A DNA stretch of 64,000 nt from JANQFV01 sp964468185. GTDB lineage: Bacteria > Planctomycetota > Phycisphaerae > UBA1845 > Fen-1342. The stretch is taken from positions 1 to 64,000 of the forward strand of contig CAYXTR010000015.1 of the NCBI GenBank assembly GCA_964468185.1, written 5' to 3'. The notes beneath the pieces were generated by a model, which made no database searches, was not told the DNA's origin, and was given only the letters and a program-made list of their open reading frames with translations. Of the stretch, positions 16,812 to 25,787 are shown piece by piece (within the stretch, counting starts at the first letter, position 1; the number at the start of each line of letters is the position of its first letter). The position numbers and the translations under genes were made by a program.

Positions 16812-19049
16812 CTACCGCCGTCGGGATCGGCGCCGACCTTGCGCACGCCGACCGCCACCGGACGAACGCTCACGCTTACCCGACGCCCGTCCAATGGGCC
16901 CGCCGTCTGCCGGCACCAGGTCAATCTCCTGTCGCAGTTCATCCACGCTCACGACCCGCACCCGCAACGATTGTCCCACGTGCACCAGTCGTCGTGTCCG
17001 ACTCCCCGAAAACGTCGCCGACTTCCGGTCAAAAACCCAATCATCCGGCCCAAAATCCGACACGTGCAGCAGACCCTCTGCCATCACCGGCTGCAACTGC
17101 ACGAATATCCCAAACGACATCACGCCCGTCACGACCCCGGGGAACACCTCCCCAACCCGGTCGTGCATGAGCATCATCAGCAGCTCCTTGTCCGCCTCCC
17201 GCTCAGCCTGCTGCGCCCGCCGCTCCGCCGAGCTCGTCTCCCCTCCCAGCGCCGACCACTCCGCATCACTGAGCACGACACCCTCTTCATCACGCTTGTT
17301 GCGTTCCGGCCGCCCATTCCGCCGAATCACCAGGTCAAGCAGCCGATGTACCGTCAGATCCGGATATCGCCGAATCGGCGACGTAAAATGGCAGTACTCC
17401 TCACTCGCCAACGCGAAATGTCCCTCATCCGACGGACTGTAACACGCCTGCGACATCGACCGCAGCAGCAGATAATTCACCGCCATCTCCTCCGGCCGGC
17501 CCGCCGCCGCTTCAATCAGGTCGCGGATCGTCTTCCGCGTCAGGTCTTTCGGCGGCTTATGTCCCAGCAACACTGCTAGTGGCGCAATTGTCTCCGTCGC
17601 TTCCGTCCCGGGCGGCGGGTGAATTCGCCGCAGGAACTGAAACCCCCGTCGCGTGAGTTCCCGCGCCACAGCCTCGTTCGCCTCCACCATGAACATCTCG
17701 ATAATCGTGTTGGCAAACGACGTCTGGGCTGGCTCCGCCCCCGTCACACGTCCCGCCTCATCCCGTTGAATATCCACCTCCGGCAGCGTTAGCACGATCA
17801 TCCCATCCTTCAGCCGTCGTTCTCGAATCCGCCGCGCCAGCCGTCGCGCATCCTTGAGCAGCGCCTGCACCGGCGGCGGCACACTCGCCGACCTTCGCCC
17901 CAGCACCTGCGTCACCTGCTCATACGTCAACCGTGCCCCGGAGCGTATGACGCTGTTCGCGAACCGCGCAGCCAACACCTTCCCGGCCTGGTCATAGTCA
18001 ATGAACACACTCTTCGTCAGGCGCGGTTCCCCCGGCCGCAGGCTGCAAACATCCGAAGACAGCCCCTCGGGCAACATCGGTATCGCAAACCCCGGAAAGT
18101 ACACGCTGGTCCCCCGTCGCCGGGCCTCCTTGTCAATCACCCCGCCCGGCGGCACGAAATGCGCCACGTCCGCAATGTGCACCCCCAAGCGCATCTTCCG
18201 CCCCGGCAGCGTTTCCACGGAAATGGCGTCGTCAAAGTCCTTTGCGTCCGGCGGATCGATCGTCACCGTCAGCAGGTCCCGCAAATCCTCCCGGCTTCCC
18301 ATTTCCCTGTTCGAAAGCTTCGATCCCGCCCGCCGCGCCGCCTGCTTTACCGGGCCCGGAAACCCGTCCGGGATCTCAAACCGCCGGACGACACTCATAA
18401 TCCGTGCTTGCGGATCGTCCGGCGATCCCAGCCGTTCGACGATCTCCCCCCGCACATGGTCGGTGTCCAGCGTTTCCGGTAGCGGCTCCACGACCACCAG
18501 GTCGCCGCGTTTCGCCCCCTTCGCACGCGGGTTCTCGATCCGAATCGGCGGTTTCTTGTCCCGCCCGGACATCTGCACAAACCAACTCCGCCCCATCTGC
18601 TCCAGCCGTCCTACCCACCGCTGCGGAGCCCGCTCGACGATCCGCGTCACTTGCGCCCGCGGACCGCGCTGCCGCCCCCGCGGCTTGAGCAACCGCGCTG
18701 CGACCGTATCGCCATCTCGCGCGCCTGAGCGATGATGCCGGGCGACGTACAAGTCTGCCTCGCCCGGCCGAAGGATGAACCCGATCCCCTTGCGAGTCGC
18801 GCTGAACGTACCGATAACCTGACCCGTCTGCGCCGGCAGACGCAGGGTGCGCCCCGGACCAAGCGCGATGCTTCCCGCATCCAGCATCTCGCGGATCAGC
18901 GTCCGAAACGTGGTATAATCCTGGTCGGGGACACGCAGGGCCTTGGCCAGCCCGCGGGCCTTGAGCGGCCGATCCGGATGGTCGACCAAATGCTGCAATA
19001 CCAGTTCCTTCCAGGTGCGGGTTGTGCGAGACTGATTTCGGGCCGACAT
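16812..19049 (-). CDS. rnr: Ribonuclease R
   Basis: This 745-residue 3'-5' exoribonuclease degrades structured RNA. Domains in order are an N-terminal helix-turn-helix region (about 10-60), two cold-shock domains (about 70-215), the RNB catalytic domain (about 255-575) and an S1 domain (about 640-710). The catalytic signature TIDPPDAKDFDDAISVE carries the magnesium-binding aspartates, and the RNB end motif is HFTSPIRRYPDLTVHRLLD. The S1 domain opens FPGVVTGVMSFGIFVQLQPV. A basic tail ends RRRSRRR, as in many RNase R proteins. It converges on the small lipoprotein unit. Confidence 0.96.
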   Translation of the reverse strand: MSARNQSRTTRTWKELVLQHLVDHPDRPLKARGLAKALRVPDQDYTTFRTLIREMLDAGSIALGPGRTLRLPAQTGQVIGTFSATRKGIGFILRPGEADLYVARHHRSGARDGDTVAARLLKPRGRQRGPRAQVTRIVERAPQRWVGRLEQMGRSWFVQMSGRDKKPPIRIENPRAKGAKRGDLVVVEPLPETLDTDHVRGEIVERLGSPDDPQARIMSVVRRFEIPDGFPGPVKQAARRAGSKLSNREMGSREDLRDLLTVTIDPPDAKDFDDAISVETLPGRKMRLGVHIADVAHFVPPGGVIDKEARRRGTSVYFPGFAIPMLPEGLSSDVCSLRPGEPRLTKSVFIDYDQAGKVLAARFANSVIRSGARLTYEQVTQVLGRRSASVPPPVQALLKDARRLARRIRERRLKDGMIVLTLPEVDIQRDEAGRVTGAEPAQTSFANTIIEMFMVEANEAVARELTRRGFQFLRRIHPPPGTEATETIAPLAVLLGHKPPKDLTRKTIRDLIEAAAGRPEEMAVNYLLLRSMSQACYSPSDEGHFALASEEYCHFTSPIRRYPDLTVHRLLDLVIRRNGRPERNKRDEEGVVLSDAEWSALGGETSSAERRAQQAEREADKELLMMLMHDRVGEVFPGVVTGVMSFGIFVQLQPVMAEGLLHVSDFGPDDWVFDRKSATFSGSRTRRLVHVGQSLRVRVVSVDELRQEIDLVPADGGPIGRASGKRERSSGGGRRAQGRRRSRRR

Positions 19050-19248
19050 ATTGCCCCATATGCAAGAAAGTGAAGATCTGAAACTGCCGCCAGCGTCCGC
19101 GCGGCGCCTTGCGAGCAGTCAGTCCAGATGATAGACGTGGCGACGCACCGACGCCAATGTCCCGGATTCACGACGTCCCGCGTCCAAACCCTCGCTCGCG
19201 GCATCAACGTGACCGCTGGCGACAAGTCCGCTTGAAGGAGCCAGACAC

Positions 19249-19725
19249 ATGAAAGCCACCAACGGCACCGTCCACACGGACACGCAGTTTTCGGTATTTC
19301 TGGCCAACAAACCCACCGTCCTCGCCCAAATCTGTCAGCGCCTCGCCGACGACAAGGTCAACATCCTCGCCCTCAGCATGATGGACGCCAGCGAGCACGG
19401 CGTGCTCCGGGTCGTCGTCGGCGATCCCGAACGGGCCCGCGAGAGCTTCGCCGCCCTCAACGTCCCCACGACCGAGTCCACCGTCCTGATCGCCACGCTG
19501 CCCAACAAGCCAGGCGCAATGGCCGACGTCGTCGAACGACTGGCCCGTGAGCACATCGGTGTCAGCTACGCTTATTGCACCACCGGATCCGCCGGCGGGA
19601 AGACCACCGGCGTCTTCCGCGTCACCGACTTCAAAAAGGCCGCCCAGGTGCTCGACGAGCGCAAACCCAAACGCAAGCGTCCGGTGGCGACTGCCCGCAC
19701 CAACACCCGGCCGCGAAAACGCTAA
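19249..19725 (+). CDS. Tandem ACT-domain protein
   Basis: This 158-residue protein consists of two ACT domains (about 10-72 and 80-140) and a basic tail (KRKRPVATARTNTRPRKR). Segments NKPTVLAQICQRLADDKVNI and NKPGAMADVVERLAREHIGV are the ligand-loop regions of the two domains. Proteins of this layout bind amino acids and regulate metabolism, but no enzyme domain is attached. AAGGAG lies upstream of the ATG. It is followed by the DUF2752 gene with 18 bp between them, probably in one transcript. Confidence 0.85.
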   Translation: MKATNGTVHTDTQFSVFLANKPTVLAQICQRLADDKVNILALSMMDASEHGVLRVVVGDPERARESFAALNVPTTESTVLIATLPNKPGAMADVVERLAREHIGVSYAYCTTGSAGGKTTGVFRVTDFKKAAQVLDERKPKRKRPVATARTNTRPRKR

Positions 19726-19743
19726 TCCTTATGATGCCGCCCT

Positions 19744-20247
19744 GTGAGTGAGTCCGGCGAACAAGCAGCTCCCATCACCGATCAGCCCCCAGTTGCACGC
19801 GAGGCTCCGAAACCGCGCACAGTCCGTCTCTGGGCCGCAGTGGTGCTCGCCGCCTGTCTCACGATCCTGGGCGTGGCGGCCTACCTGTCACCCGATCCGC
19901 GCGGTTATGGGACTCACGAACAACTTGGCTCCGGACCTTGCGGCATGCTCGTCACCACCGGACTGCCGTGCCCTACCTGCGGTATGACCACCGCATTCGC
20001 CTACGCCGTTCGCGGCCAGTGGCACCGCGCTCTCTACGCCCAACCCGCCGGCTTCATCTTGGCCCTCGCGACCGGCTTCGTCGCCATCATGGCTGCCTCG
20101 GCGCTGCTGCGTGGCCGACCTCCCGGTGCCTGGTGGCGCCGTATCGACCCGTACCACATCTTTGCAGGCGTGCTCGTCTTGCTGCTGGGTGGCTGGGTGT
20201 TCAAAATCGTGGTTGGTCTGCTCGACGGCTCGCTGCCGTATCGTTAG
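19744..20247 (+). CDS. DUF2752-family membrane protein
   Basis: This 167-residue protein has about three transmembrane segments (about 28-48, 92-115 and 135-158). Between the first two is the family signature GPCGMLVTTGLPCPTCGMTT, with the CPTCGMTT motif at 76-83; the paired cysteines suggest metal or redox chemistry near the membrane. DUF2752 has no established biochemical role. The start is GTG 19744. The gene follows the ACT-domain gene by 18 bp. Confidence 0.85.
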   Translation: MSESGEQAAPITDQPPVAREAPKPRTVRLWAAVVLAACLTILGVAAYLSPDPRGYGTHEQLGSGPCGMLVTTGLPCPTCGMTTAFAYAVRGQWHRALYAQPAGFILALATGFVAIMAASALLRGRPPGAWWRRIDPYHIFAGVLVLLLGGWVFKIVVGLLDGSLPYR

Positions 20248-20260
20248 ATGACGCCGGGAC

Positions 20261-20289
20261 TTCCCGACGCGCCACCAATCTGGTATAGT
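20261..20289 (+). promoter_or_regulatory. Putative promoter of the TPR protein gene
   Basis: TTCCCG (20261-20266), a 17-bp spacer and TATAGT (20284-20289), with TG one base before the -10 box. The start codon lies 73 bp downstream. Confidence 0.5.
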
Positions 20290-20362
20290 TGCTGAACTCG
20301 GCCCGGTGCGGCCGCCGTATAGACCCGCGCACGGCTCGGCTGGTCCCTGTTCCTGAGGCAGA

Positions 20363-21859
20363 ATGGCGAAAAACAAGACCGAACAAGAAGTCGATCCGAC
20401 ACAGAAGCCGGAGTTCTCCGAGAAGGAGATGAACACCGCGCGCAAGTGGTTCAAGAAGGCGGGTGACCTGCGCGAACGCCGGGATTACGACTACGCCATC
20501 GAGTGCTTCATCAGCGGCCTCGCCTACTGGCCCGAAGCCGTCGAAGAAGGCCACATGCCCCTGCGCTCGCTCTCGATCCAGCGCCAGCAGGCCGGTGGCA
20601 AGAAACCCGGCATGATGGACGGCTTCAAGCGCTCCATGAGTGGCAAGGACTACAAGAAGGCCATGCTCAACGCCGAGCAATTGCTCGCCATGGATCCCCA
20701 AAATGCCAGCTATGCCGAAGGCGTCCTGAAAAATGCCGGCAAAGCCGGCCTGCTCGAAACCGCCCGCTGGGTCGCCCCCATCGTCTACGACAACCTCCGC
20801 AAAGAGAAAAAACCCAGCAAAAGCAAGTTCAAGACCTTCCGCGACGAAATGGTCGCCGCCGCCGACAAGGCCGACATCCGCGGCGAAGGGGCCCTCGAGA
20901 CCTTCTTCATGGAACAGGCCGTCCAGTCGCTGGAGTTTCTTATCTCCCGCAACCCCGGGGATGAAGACCTCAAGAACGAACAACGCAACCTCGCCGGCAA
21001 GCTGACCATCGCGCGCGGCAAGTACGACGACGCCGAGGACTTCCGTGACTCCCTCCGCGACGCCGACAAGCAGAAGCTCCTGCACGACTCGGAACGCCTG
21101 CGACAGGGCGAGGACACACTCGAAGCCCTCATCAATGCCCGCAAGAAGGAGTACGAGGAGGATCCTGACACGCCGGCCAAGCTGAACGCCTACGTCGACG
21201 CACTGCTCAAAACCGAAACACGCCAACGCGAAGCCGAGGCCATCGACGCGCTGATGACCGCCTATCAGCGCAGCAAAAGCTACAGCTTCAAGCTCCGCGC
21301 CGACGATATCCGCCTCATGCAAATGAAACGCGACCTGCGCAAACTCGTCGGCAAGGCTCGCAAGACGCGCGACGAAAGCGACTTGCAGCAGGCCCGTCTC
21401 GCTGCCGCGGAGTATCGTCAGACGACGATCGACGTCATGCGCGAACGCGTCGACCAGTATCCCACCGACCTCCGCCTCAAATTCCGTCTCGGCGAGGCAC
21501 TCTTCGAGGCCGGGGAATATGACGAGGCCATCCCGGTCCTGCAGGAAGCCCGCAACGAACCCCGCAATCGCGCCCGCAGCCAGTTGCTCATCGGTCGCGC
21601 CTTCTTCGAGAAAGGCAACCCCGCCCAGGCCGCCCAAGTGCTTGAAGAAGCCCTTTCCGGCTACGAACTCACTGACGATCACAGCAAGAATCTACTGTAC
21701 TGGCTCGGTCGCTCCTACGAGGAGGACGGCCAGATTCCGCAAGCCAAGGACTTCTATGGCAAACTGCTGCGGCAGGACTACAACTTCATGGACGGCGACG
21801 CCCGTAAGCGGCTCGACGAAATTGTGAAAAAGGAAAAGGAACTCAAGGGCCAGGGCTGA
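20363..21859 (+). CDS. Tetratricopeptide-repeat protein
   Basis: This 498-residue soluble protein has helical repeats throughout. Clear TPR units are at about 25-58 (WFKKAGDLRERRDYDYAIEC), 95-112 (KDYKKAMLNAEQLLAMDPQN) and several between about 375 and 470 (LKFRLGEALFEAGEYDEAIP and LIGRAFFEKGNPAQAAQVLE). Between them is a charged, probably coiled-coil region (about 190-360). No signal peptide or enzyme motif is present. It probably scaffolds protein contacts. It precedes the rpsT gene by 33 bp and may be co-transcribed with it. Confidence 0.87.
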   Translation: MAKNKTEQEVDPTQKPEFSEKEMNTARKWFKKAGDLRERRDYDYAIECFISGLAYWPEAVEEGHMPLRSLSIQRQQAGGKKPGMMDGFKRSMSGKDYKKAMLNAEQLLAMDPQNASYAEGVLKNAGKAGLLETARWVAPIVYDNLRKEKKPSKSKFKTFRDEMVAAADKADIRGEGALETFFMEQAVQSLEFLISRNPGDEDLKNEQRNLAGKLTIARGKYDDAEDFRDSLRDADKQKLLHDSERLRQGEDTLEALINARKKEYEEDPDTPAKLNAYVDALLKTETRQREAEAIDALMTAYQRSKSYSFKLRADDIRLMQMKRDLRKLVGKARKTRDESDLQQARLAAAEYRQTTIDVMRERVDQYPTDLRLKFRLGEALFEAGEYDEAIPVLQEARNEPRNRARSQLLIGRAFFEKGNPAQAAQVLEEALSGYELTDDHSKNLLYWLGRSYEEDGQIPQAKDFYGKLLRQDYNFMDGDARKRLDEIVKKEKELKGQG

Positions 21860-21892
21860 CCTGGCCGCATCAGGTAACGCGAGGAATCAAAC

Positions 21893-22174
21893 GTGGCTCA
21901 CTCACTCTCTGCCAAGAAACGCATCCGTCAGAACCAGAAGCGCCGCATGCTCAACCGCTCGCGCCGCAGCACCCTGCGGTCCCGCCTCCGCAGGTGCCAG
22001 GATCTCTTCCTCCACGGCTCCGTCGAAGATACCGAGCAGGCCGTCCGTGCCGCAATCCGGTATCTCGATCGCGAAAGTGATCGCCGCCTGCTCCACCGCA
22101 ACGCCGCCGCCCGCCAGAAAAGCCGCCTGATGCGCAAACTCAACGAAATGAAAGCCAAGACCGCCGCAAGCTGA
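21893..22174 (+). CDS. rpsT: 30S ribosomal protein S20
   Basis: This 93-residue basic protein binds 16S rRNA early in small-subunit assembly. The start MAHSLSAKKRIRQNQKRRML is the S20 signature and the end RNAAARQKSRLMRKLNEM is typical. It starts at GTG 21893 with GAGG upstream. Length fits the family. It stands alone among non-ribosomal genes, as rpsT does in most bacteria. Confidence 0.96.
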   Translation: MAHSLSAKKRIRQNQKRRMLNRSRRSTLRSRLRRCQDLFLHGSVEDTEQAVRAAIRYLDRESDRRLLHRNAAARQKSRLMRKLNEMKAKTAAS

Positions 22175-22336
22175 TTATCGGCGCTGCGCGCCATGCGAAA
22201 ATTTCCCGGTGACGCAGTACACCCCGGTCGCCGGGCCGTGAGTGGAAAGAAGCCCTCACTCTCTCAAGTCCGCAAAGCGCCCCGCCTCTGTTGGTCGATG
22301 TACACCGCGGGTGTGGGCGGAACTGGTGATCAGCCC

Positions 22337-24103
22337 ATGTTCAACGCCATCCACGTCACCCACGAAGCCGTCCATAAAGTCGGCGGCATCGGTACCGTAC
22401 TCGAAGGACTCATAAACAGCCGCCCCTATCGCGACAACGTCGGCCGTACCGTCCTCGTCTGCCCGCTTTTCTACCCCGAAAACACCGCACGCTTCGGCCC
22501 CCGCGGATCCATCGAATATTCCTCCCTCGACCACGCGTACACCGGAACCTGTGCCGACGCATTCCGCGCGATCGAACGCGAATACGGCGTCCGTCTCGCT
22601 TACGGCCGCCGCCCGCTGGCAGACGAACCCTCGCGCCGCCGCACCGTCTGCGAAGTTCTCCTGATCGATCTCCGTGGTCTCAACATGCACCCCGTCAACG
22701 CCCTCAAGGGCCGGCTCTGGGAGCAATACGGCCTCCAGTCCAACCGTTATGAGCACATCTGGGAATTCGAGCAGTACATCCAGATGGCCCCCGCCGCCAT
22801 GGCTGCCTTGGAGGCCATGGAGCTCGGCATCCCCGAAGCCCCGGCCATCGTCTTCGCCCACGAGTTCATGGGGCTGCCGACTGCGCTCGCTCTCCAGGCC
22901 CACCACCCGCAGCACTACCGCACCCTCTTCTATGCGCACGAAGTCGCCCCCATCCGCCGCATCGTCGAGGACCACCCCGGCCACGACGTCATGTTCTACA
23001 ACGCCCTCCAGGCCGCTCAGAAAAGCCACCTGTACCTGGAGCAGGTCTTCGGTCCGCAAGACGACTTCCACAAACACGCCGTCGTCGAAACGGCCCGCCA
23101 CTGCGACGGGATCCTCGCCGTCGGACACCACGTCGTCGACGAGCTACGCTTTCTCAGCCCCAGTTTCGCCAACGCCGACATTACGCTCGCGTTCAATGGC
23201 GTCCCTGCCAGTGTCGTCCGCTATGAAGAACGTCAGAACAGCCGCGCCCGGCTGAACCACTACTTCCACAGCCTGCTGGGCTGGTTCCCCGACCTCATCT
23301 TCACCCATGTCACGCGCCTCGCCATCAGCAAGGCCATGTGGCGCGACATCGACGTCCTCGCCGCCCTCGACCAGCGCTTGCAACAGGACGGTCGCACCGC
23401 CGTCGCTCTGATCCTCTCAACCGAGCTACCACGCCGACCCGCCGAACATATCCGCCGAATGGAAGAGGAATGGGAGTGGCCACTCGCACATCGCGAGGGG
23501 AAGCTCGATCTCACGGTTGGCGAGGCCGGTTTTTACCAACTGGTCCAGACATTCAACGCCCGCGCTCGCAACGTGAAGATCATCTACGTCAATCAATTCG
23601 GTCTCGACCGTCAGTGCGCCGGCCTGCGCGTGCCCACAGACCTCGAATTCCTCGACCTCCGCCGCGCCAGCAACCTCGAGTTCGGGCTCAGCCTCTACGA
23701 GCCCTTTGGCATTTCACCACTCGAACCCCTCACCTACGGCGGCCTCTGCCTCATCAGCACCTCCTGCGGCTGCGCCGGCTTCGTCAAACAGGTCACCGGC
23801 TCGCGCCGCCCCGCCAACGTAGTCCACGCCAACTACATCGACCTGCTGCGACGGCCGCGCACCGTCAGAGACGCATTGTCCATCGAAGCCCCCGAACGCC
23901 GCGCGGTCGAACGCAAACTCGCCGAGCAGCTTGCCGACCAGATCCTCAAACGCCTGCCCGCCGACGAGAATGCTACGCGAAAGCTGATGGAAACAGGTAT
24001 GGAGCTCGCCCGCGCCATGAGCTGGGACGCCGTGGCCGAGCGCGCTGTGTTCCCCGCCATCCGCCGCGCCATGGCTCGCCGCCGCATCCTCAACGTCGCT
24101 TGA
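22337..24103 (+). CDS. Glycogen/starch-synthase-like glycosyltransferase
   Basis: This protein of about 588 residues has a GT-B fold. The N-terminus MFNAIHVTHEAVHKVGGIGT matches the ADP/UDP-glucose-binding KxGGL loop region of starch and glycogen synthases (GT5/GT4 type), which led me to choose ATG 22337; an in-frame ATG at 22298 is the alternative. The donor-domain signature is LYEPFGISPLEPLTYGGLCL. The central part (residues 120-330) is not standard GlgA, so eukaryote-like glycogen synthase or an uncharacterised GT4/5 subfamily is equally possible. It likely makes or extends a glucan. No other glycogen genes are nearby. Confidence 0.8.
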   Translation: MFNAIHVTHEAVHKVGGIGTVLEGLINSRPYRDNVGRTVLVCPLFYPENTARFGPRGSIEYSSLDHAYTGTCADAFRAIEREYGVRLAYGRRPLADEPSRRRTVCEVLLIDLRGLNMHPVNALKGRLWEQYGLQSNRYEHIWEFEQYIQMAPAAMAALEAMELGIPEAPAIVFAHEFMGLPTALALQAHHPQHYRTLFYAHEVAPIRRIVEDHPGHDVMFYNALQAAQKSHLYLEQVFGPQDDFHKHAVVETARHCDGILAVGHHVVDELRFLSPSFANADITLAFNGVPASVVRYEERQNSRARLNHYFHSLLGWFPDLIFTHVTRLAISKAMWRDIDVLAALDQRLQQDGRTAVALILSTELPRRPAEHIRRMEEEWEWPLAHREGKLDLTVGEAGFYQLVQTFNARARNVKIIYVNQFGLDRQCAGLRVPTDLEFLDLRRASNLEFGLSLYEPFGISPLEPLTYGGLCLISTSCGCAGFVKQVTGSRRPANVVHANYIDLLRRPRTVRDALSIEAPERRAVERKLAEQLADQILKRLPADENATRKLMETGMELARAMSWDAVAERAVFPAIRRAMARRRILNVA

Positions 24104-24272
24104 CTTACCCACGCCCCGCAGATCCCCCCCCCAAAAAAACGGCACACGACAACTGCCGCGTCCCGCTACCCGTGGGTCCGCGACGCGTGCACGCCGGCTG
24201 GCTCAGGTGTCGCATTCGTCGACACCTGACGAGCGTCGAACGACGAACAGCCCAGTCCCGCTCCGCAGGTCC
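24104..24272. other. Intergenic region
   Basis: Contains a C10 run followed by A7 just after the glycosyltransferase stop and otherwise no clear terminator, promoter or gene. Confidence 0.5.
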
Positions 24273-24560
24273 TCACGCGTACAAATCGAGAGTCCCGGCA
24301 CGAAAACCACTTGCCGACGATGCAACCGCAACGTTGCCCGTCAGATCAAGCAGTTCCGCGAACTCACGCGCAGACTGAGCCAGACGTTCGATCTCGGACG
24401 GAGCACTCGGCTTGAATGTCGAGTACGAAGGCGTAAACGCATCCATACCCGATTCGGCCGAACGCTCCACCACTCTCTGCGCCGGTTCCGGCCGGGTGAC
24501 GGGCACCTGTGCCACATCCACCGCCGACACCGGCTGAACTGTGACGTCTTGGCCGTACAT
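24273..24560 (-). CDS. Small hypothetical protein
   Basis: This 95-residue protein of unknown function starts at an ATG preceded by GGAGAG with suitable spacing. The first 50 residues are Val/Pro/Gln-rich and probably unstructured (QDVTVQPVSAVDVAQVPVTR). Then comes a predicted amphipathic helix, PSEIERLAQSAREFAELLDL, and a short Ala/Ser/Gly tail ending FRAGTLDLYA. The layout of a disordered start with a helical end resembles small secreted or appendage-associated proteins, but I recognise no family. A TTGACT box about 90 bp upstream may belong to its promoter. Confidence 0.5.
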   Translation of the reverse strand: MYGQDVTVQPVSAVDVAQVPVTRPEPAQRVVERSAESGMDAFTPSYSTFKPSAPSEIERLAQSAREFAELLDLTGNVAVASSASGFRAGTLDLYA

Positions 24561-24955
24561 GGCAACTCTCCATCGGCGACGGCCAATGGAAGTCGCGTGT
24601 CCCTGGAAGAGGCATGTCCTGAGCGTAGTTTTCAAAATAGGCGATCTGAAGTCAACTGATTCGACCGATATGCCTGCGAACCAGCCCACCGGTCACTTCA
24701 TCCATCAGCATTTGCGGATGTTATCTGACGTCAAACTCCTCAATAGCTCATATGTGAAATAGCGCAACCGACGGCGAATCTGCGCTATCCCTCAGCCGGT
24801 CAATCTCCCGTCGCAACCGCGCGTGTTGTACTGAGTCTCGCGCGAACACAGCGCCGGTTTGATCCACCGGGCAGAATTGCTAACATGCGACCCCGCTTAT
24901 CTGCGGGCCACCGAAAGTGGTTGCGCGGGCCGCGCTCAATACTCGGACGTTCTGT
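24561..24955. other. Intergenic, relatively AT-rich region
   Basis: This region lies between two divergently transcribed genes and should hold both promoters. On the minus strand TTGACT at about 24650-24655 is followed 17 bp later by AAAACT, a weak -10 box. No open frame with a ribosome binding site and no RNA gene was recognised. Confidence 0.45.
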
Positions 24956-25771
24956 ATGAAAATCCCCGCCCCCCTCATCTGGATCATCGCCTTCCTCCTC
25001 ACCGTCGCCACCGCGGTTTATCAGCGCATGACCGGCCCGACCTACCCGGTCCGCGGCTCCATTACCCTCGCCGACCACGACATCCGCTTCCGCCTCCCCC
25101 GCGCCCACGGCGACCCCACCGATGCCCGCATCGCAGTTGAAGTTCCCAGCCCGGAAGTGACCGGCTATTACGAATACCGCCGTTTCCGCAGCCACGACGA
25201 CTGGACCCGCCGGTCACTCCAACGCACAGCCGACAAGCTTGTCGCCACCCTCCCGCTTCAGCCCGCCGCCGGCAAGGTCATGTACCAGATCGTCCTGCAA
25301 ACGCCGGCGGGCGACCTGCAGCCGCTGACCGACGAGCCCGTTATCATCCGCTTCCGCGGCTCTGTCCCCGCCCCCATACTGATCGCCCATATCATCACCA
25401 TCTTCGCCGGCATGCTCGTCTCCACCGCGACCGGCCTCTACGCCTTACGCCGCGGCGCCCGCCCCATTCGCCTCGCGATCATCACGATCATCGGCCTCAC
25501 CCTCGGCGGTCTCATCCTCGGCCCCATCGTCCAGAAGTACGCCTTCGATGCCTTTTGGACCGGCTGGCCTTTCGGCCACGACCTCACCGACAACAAGACC
25601 GCCGCCGCCGTCATGGCCTGGCTCATCGCCCTCTGGCGCCTGAAGGCCGCTCCTAAGTCCGGCCGCTGGTGGGCCGTCGGCGCCGCCGTCATCACGATGA
25701 TCATCTGGCTCATTCCCCATAGTGTGCTCGGCTCCGAGCTCGACTACACACAGCTCGAGAACGCCGCCTGA
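24956..25771 (+). CDS. Multi-pass membrane protein of unknown function
   Basis: This 271-residue protein has one N-terminal membrane segment (about 5-22), then a 100-residue extracytoplasmic beta-rich domain (about 25-135, with VRGSITLADHDIRFRLPRAH and TLPLQPAAGKVMYQIVLQTP). About four transmembrane segments follow (about 140-165, 175-195, 220-240 and 245-262). Between the later segments is the polar stretch PFGHDLTDNKTAAAVMAWL, a pattern I associate with conserved uncharacterised membrane proteins of environmental bacteria. Its stop is 16 bp from the stop of the convergent amidase gene. No function can be assigned. Confidence 0.75.
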   Translation: MKIPAPLIWIIAFLLTVATAVYQRMTGPTYPVRGSITLADHDIRFRLPRAHGDPTDARIAVEVPSPEVTGYYEYRRFRSHDDWTRRSLQRTADKLVATLPLQPAAGKVMYQIVLQTPAGDLQPLTDEPVIIRFRGSVPAPILIAHIITIFAGMLVSTATGLYALRRGARPIRLAIITIIGLTLGGLILGPIVQKYAFDAFWTGWPFGHDLTDNKTAAAVMAWLIALWRLKAAPKSGRWWAVGAAVITMIIWLIPHSVLGSELDYTQLENAA

Positions 25772-25787
25772 CCAGACGCGCCCCTGG

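Noticed and set aside
18897..18920. A TATAAT box on the plus strand
   Set aside because: It lies inside the rnr coding sequence and is not followed by a plus-strand gene.
20201..21682. A 493-residue frame on the minus strand
   Set aside because: It is antisense to the TPR gene, with a Val/Gly/Phe-biased composition, and no family match was apparent.
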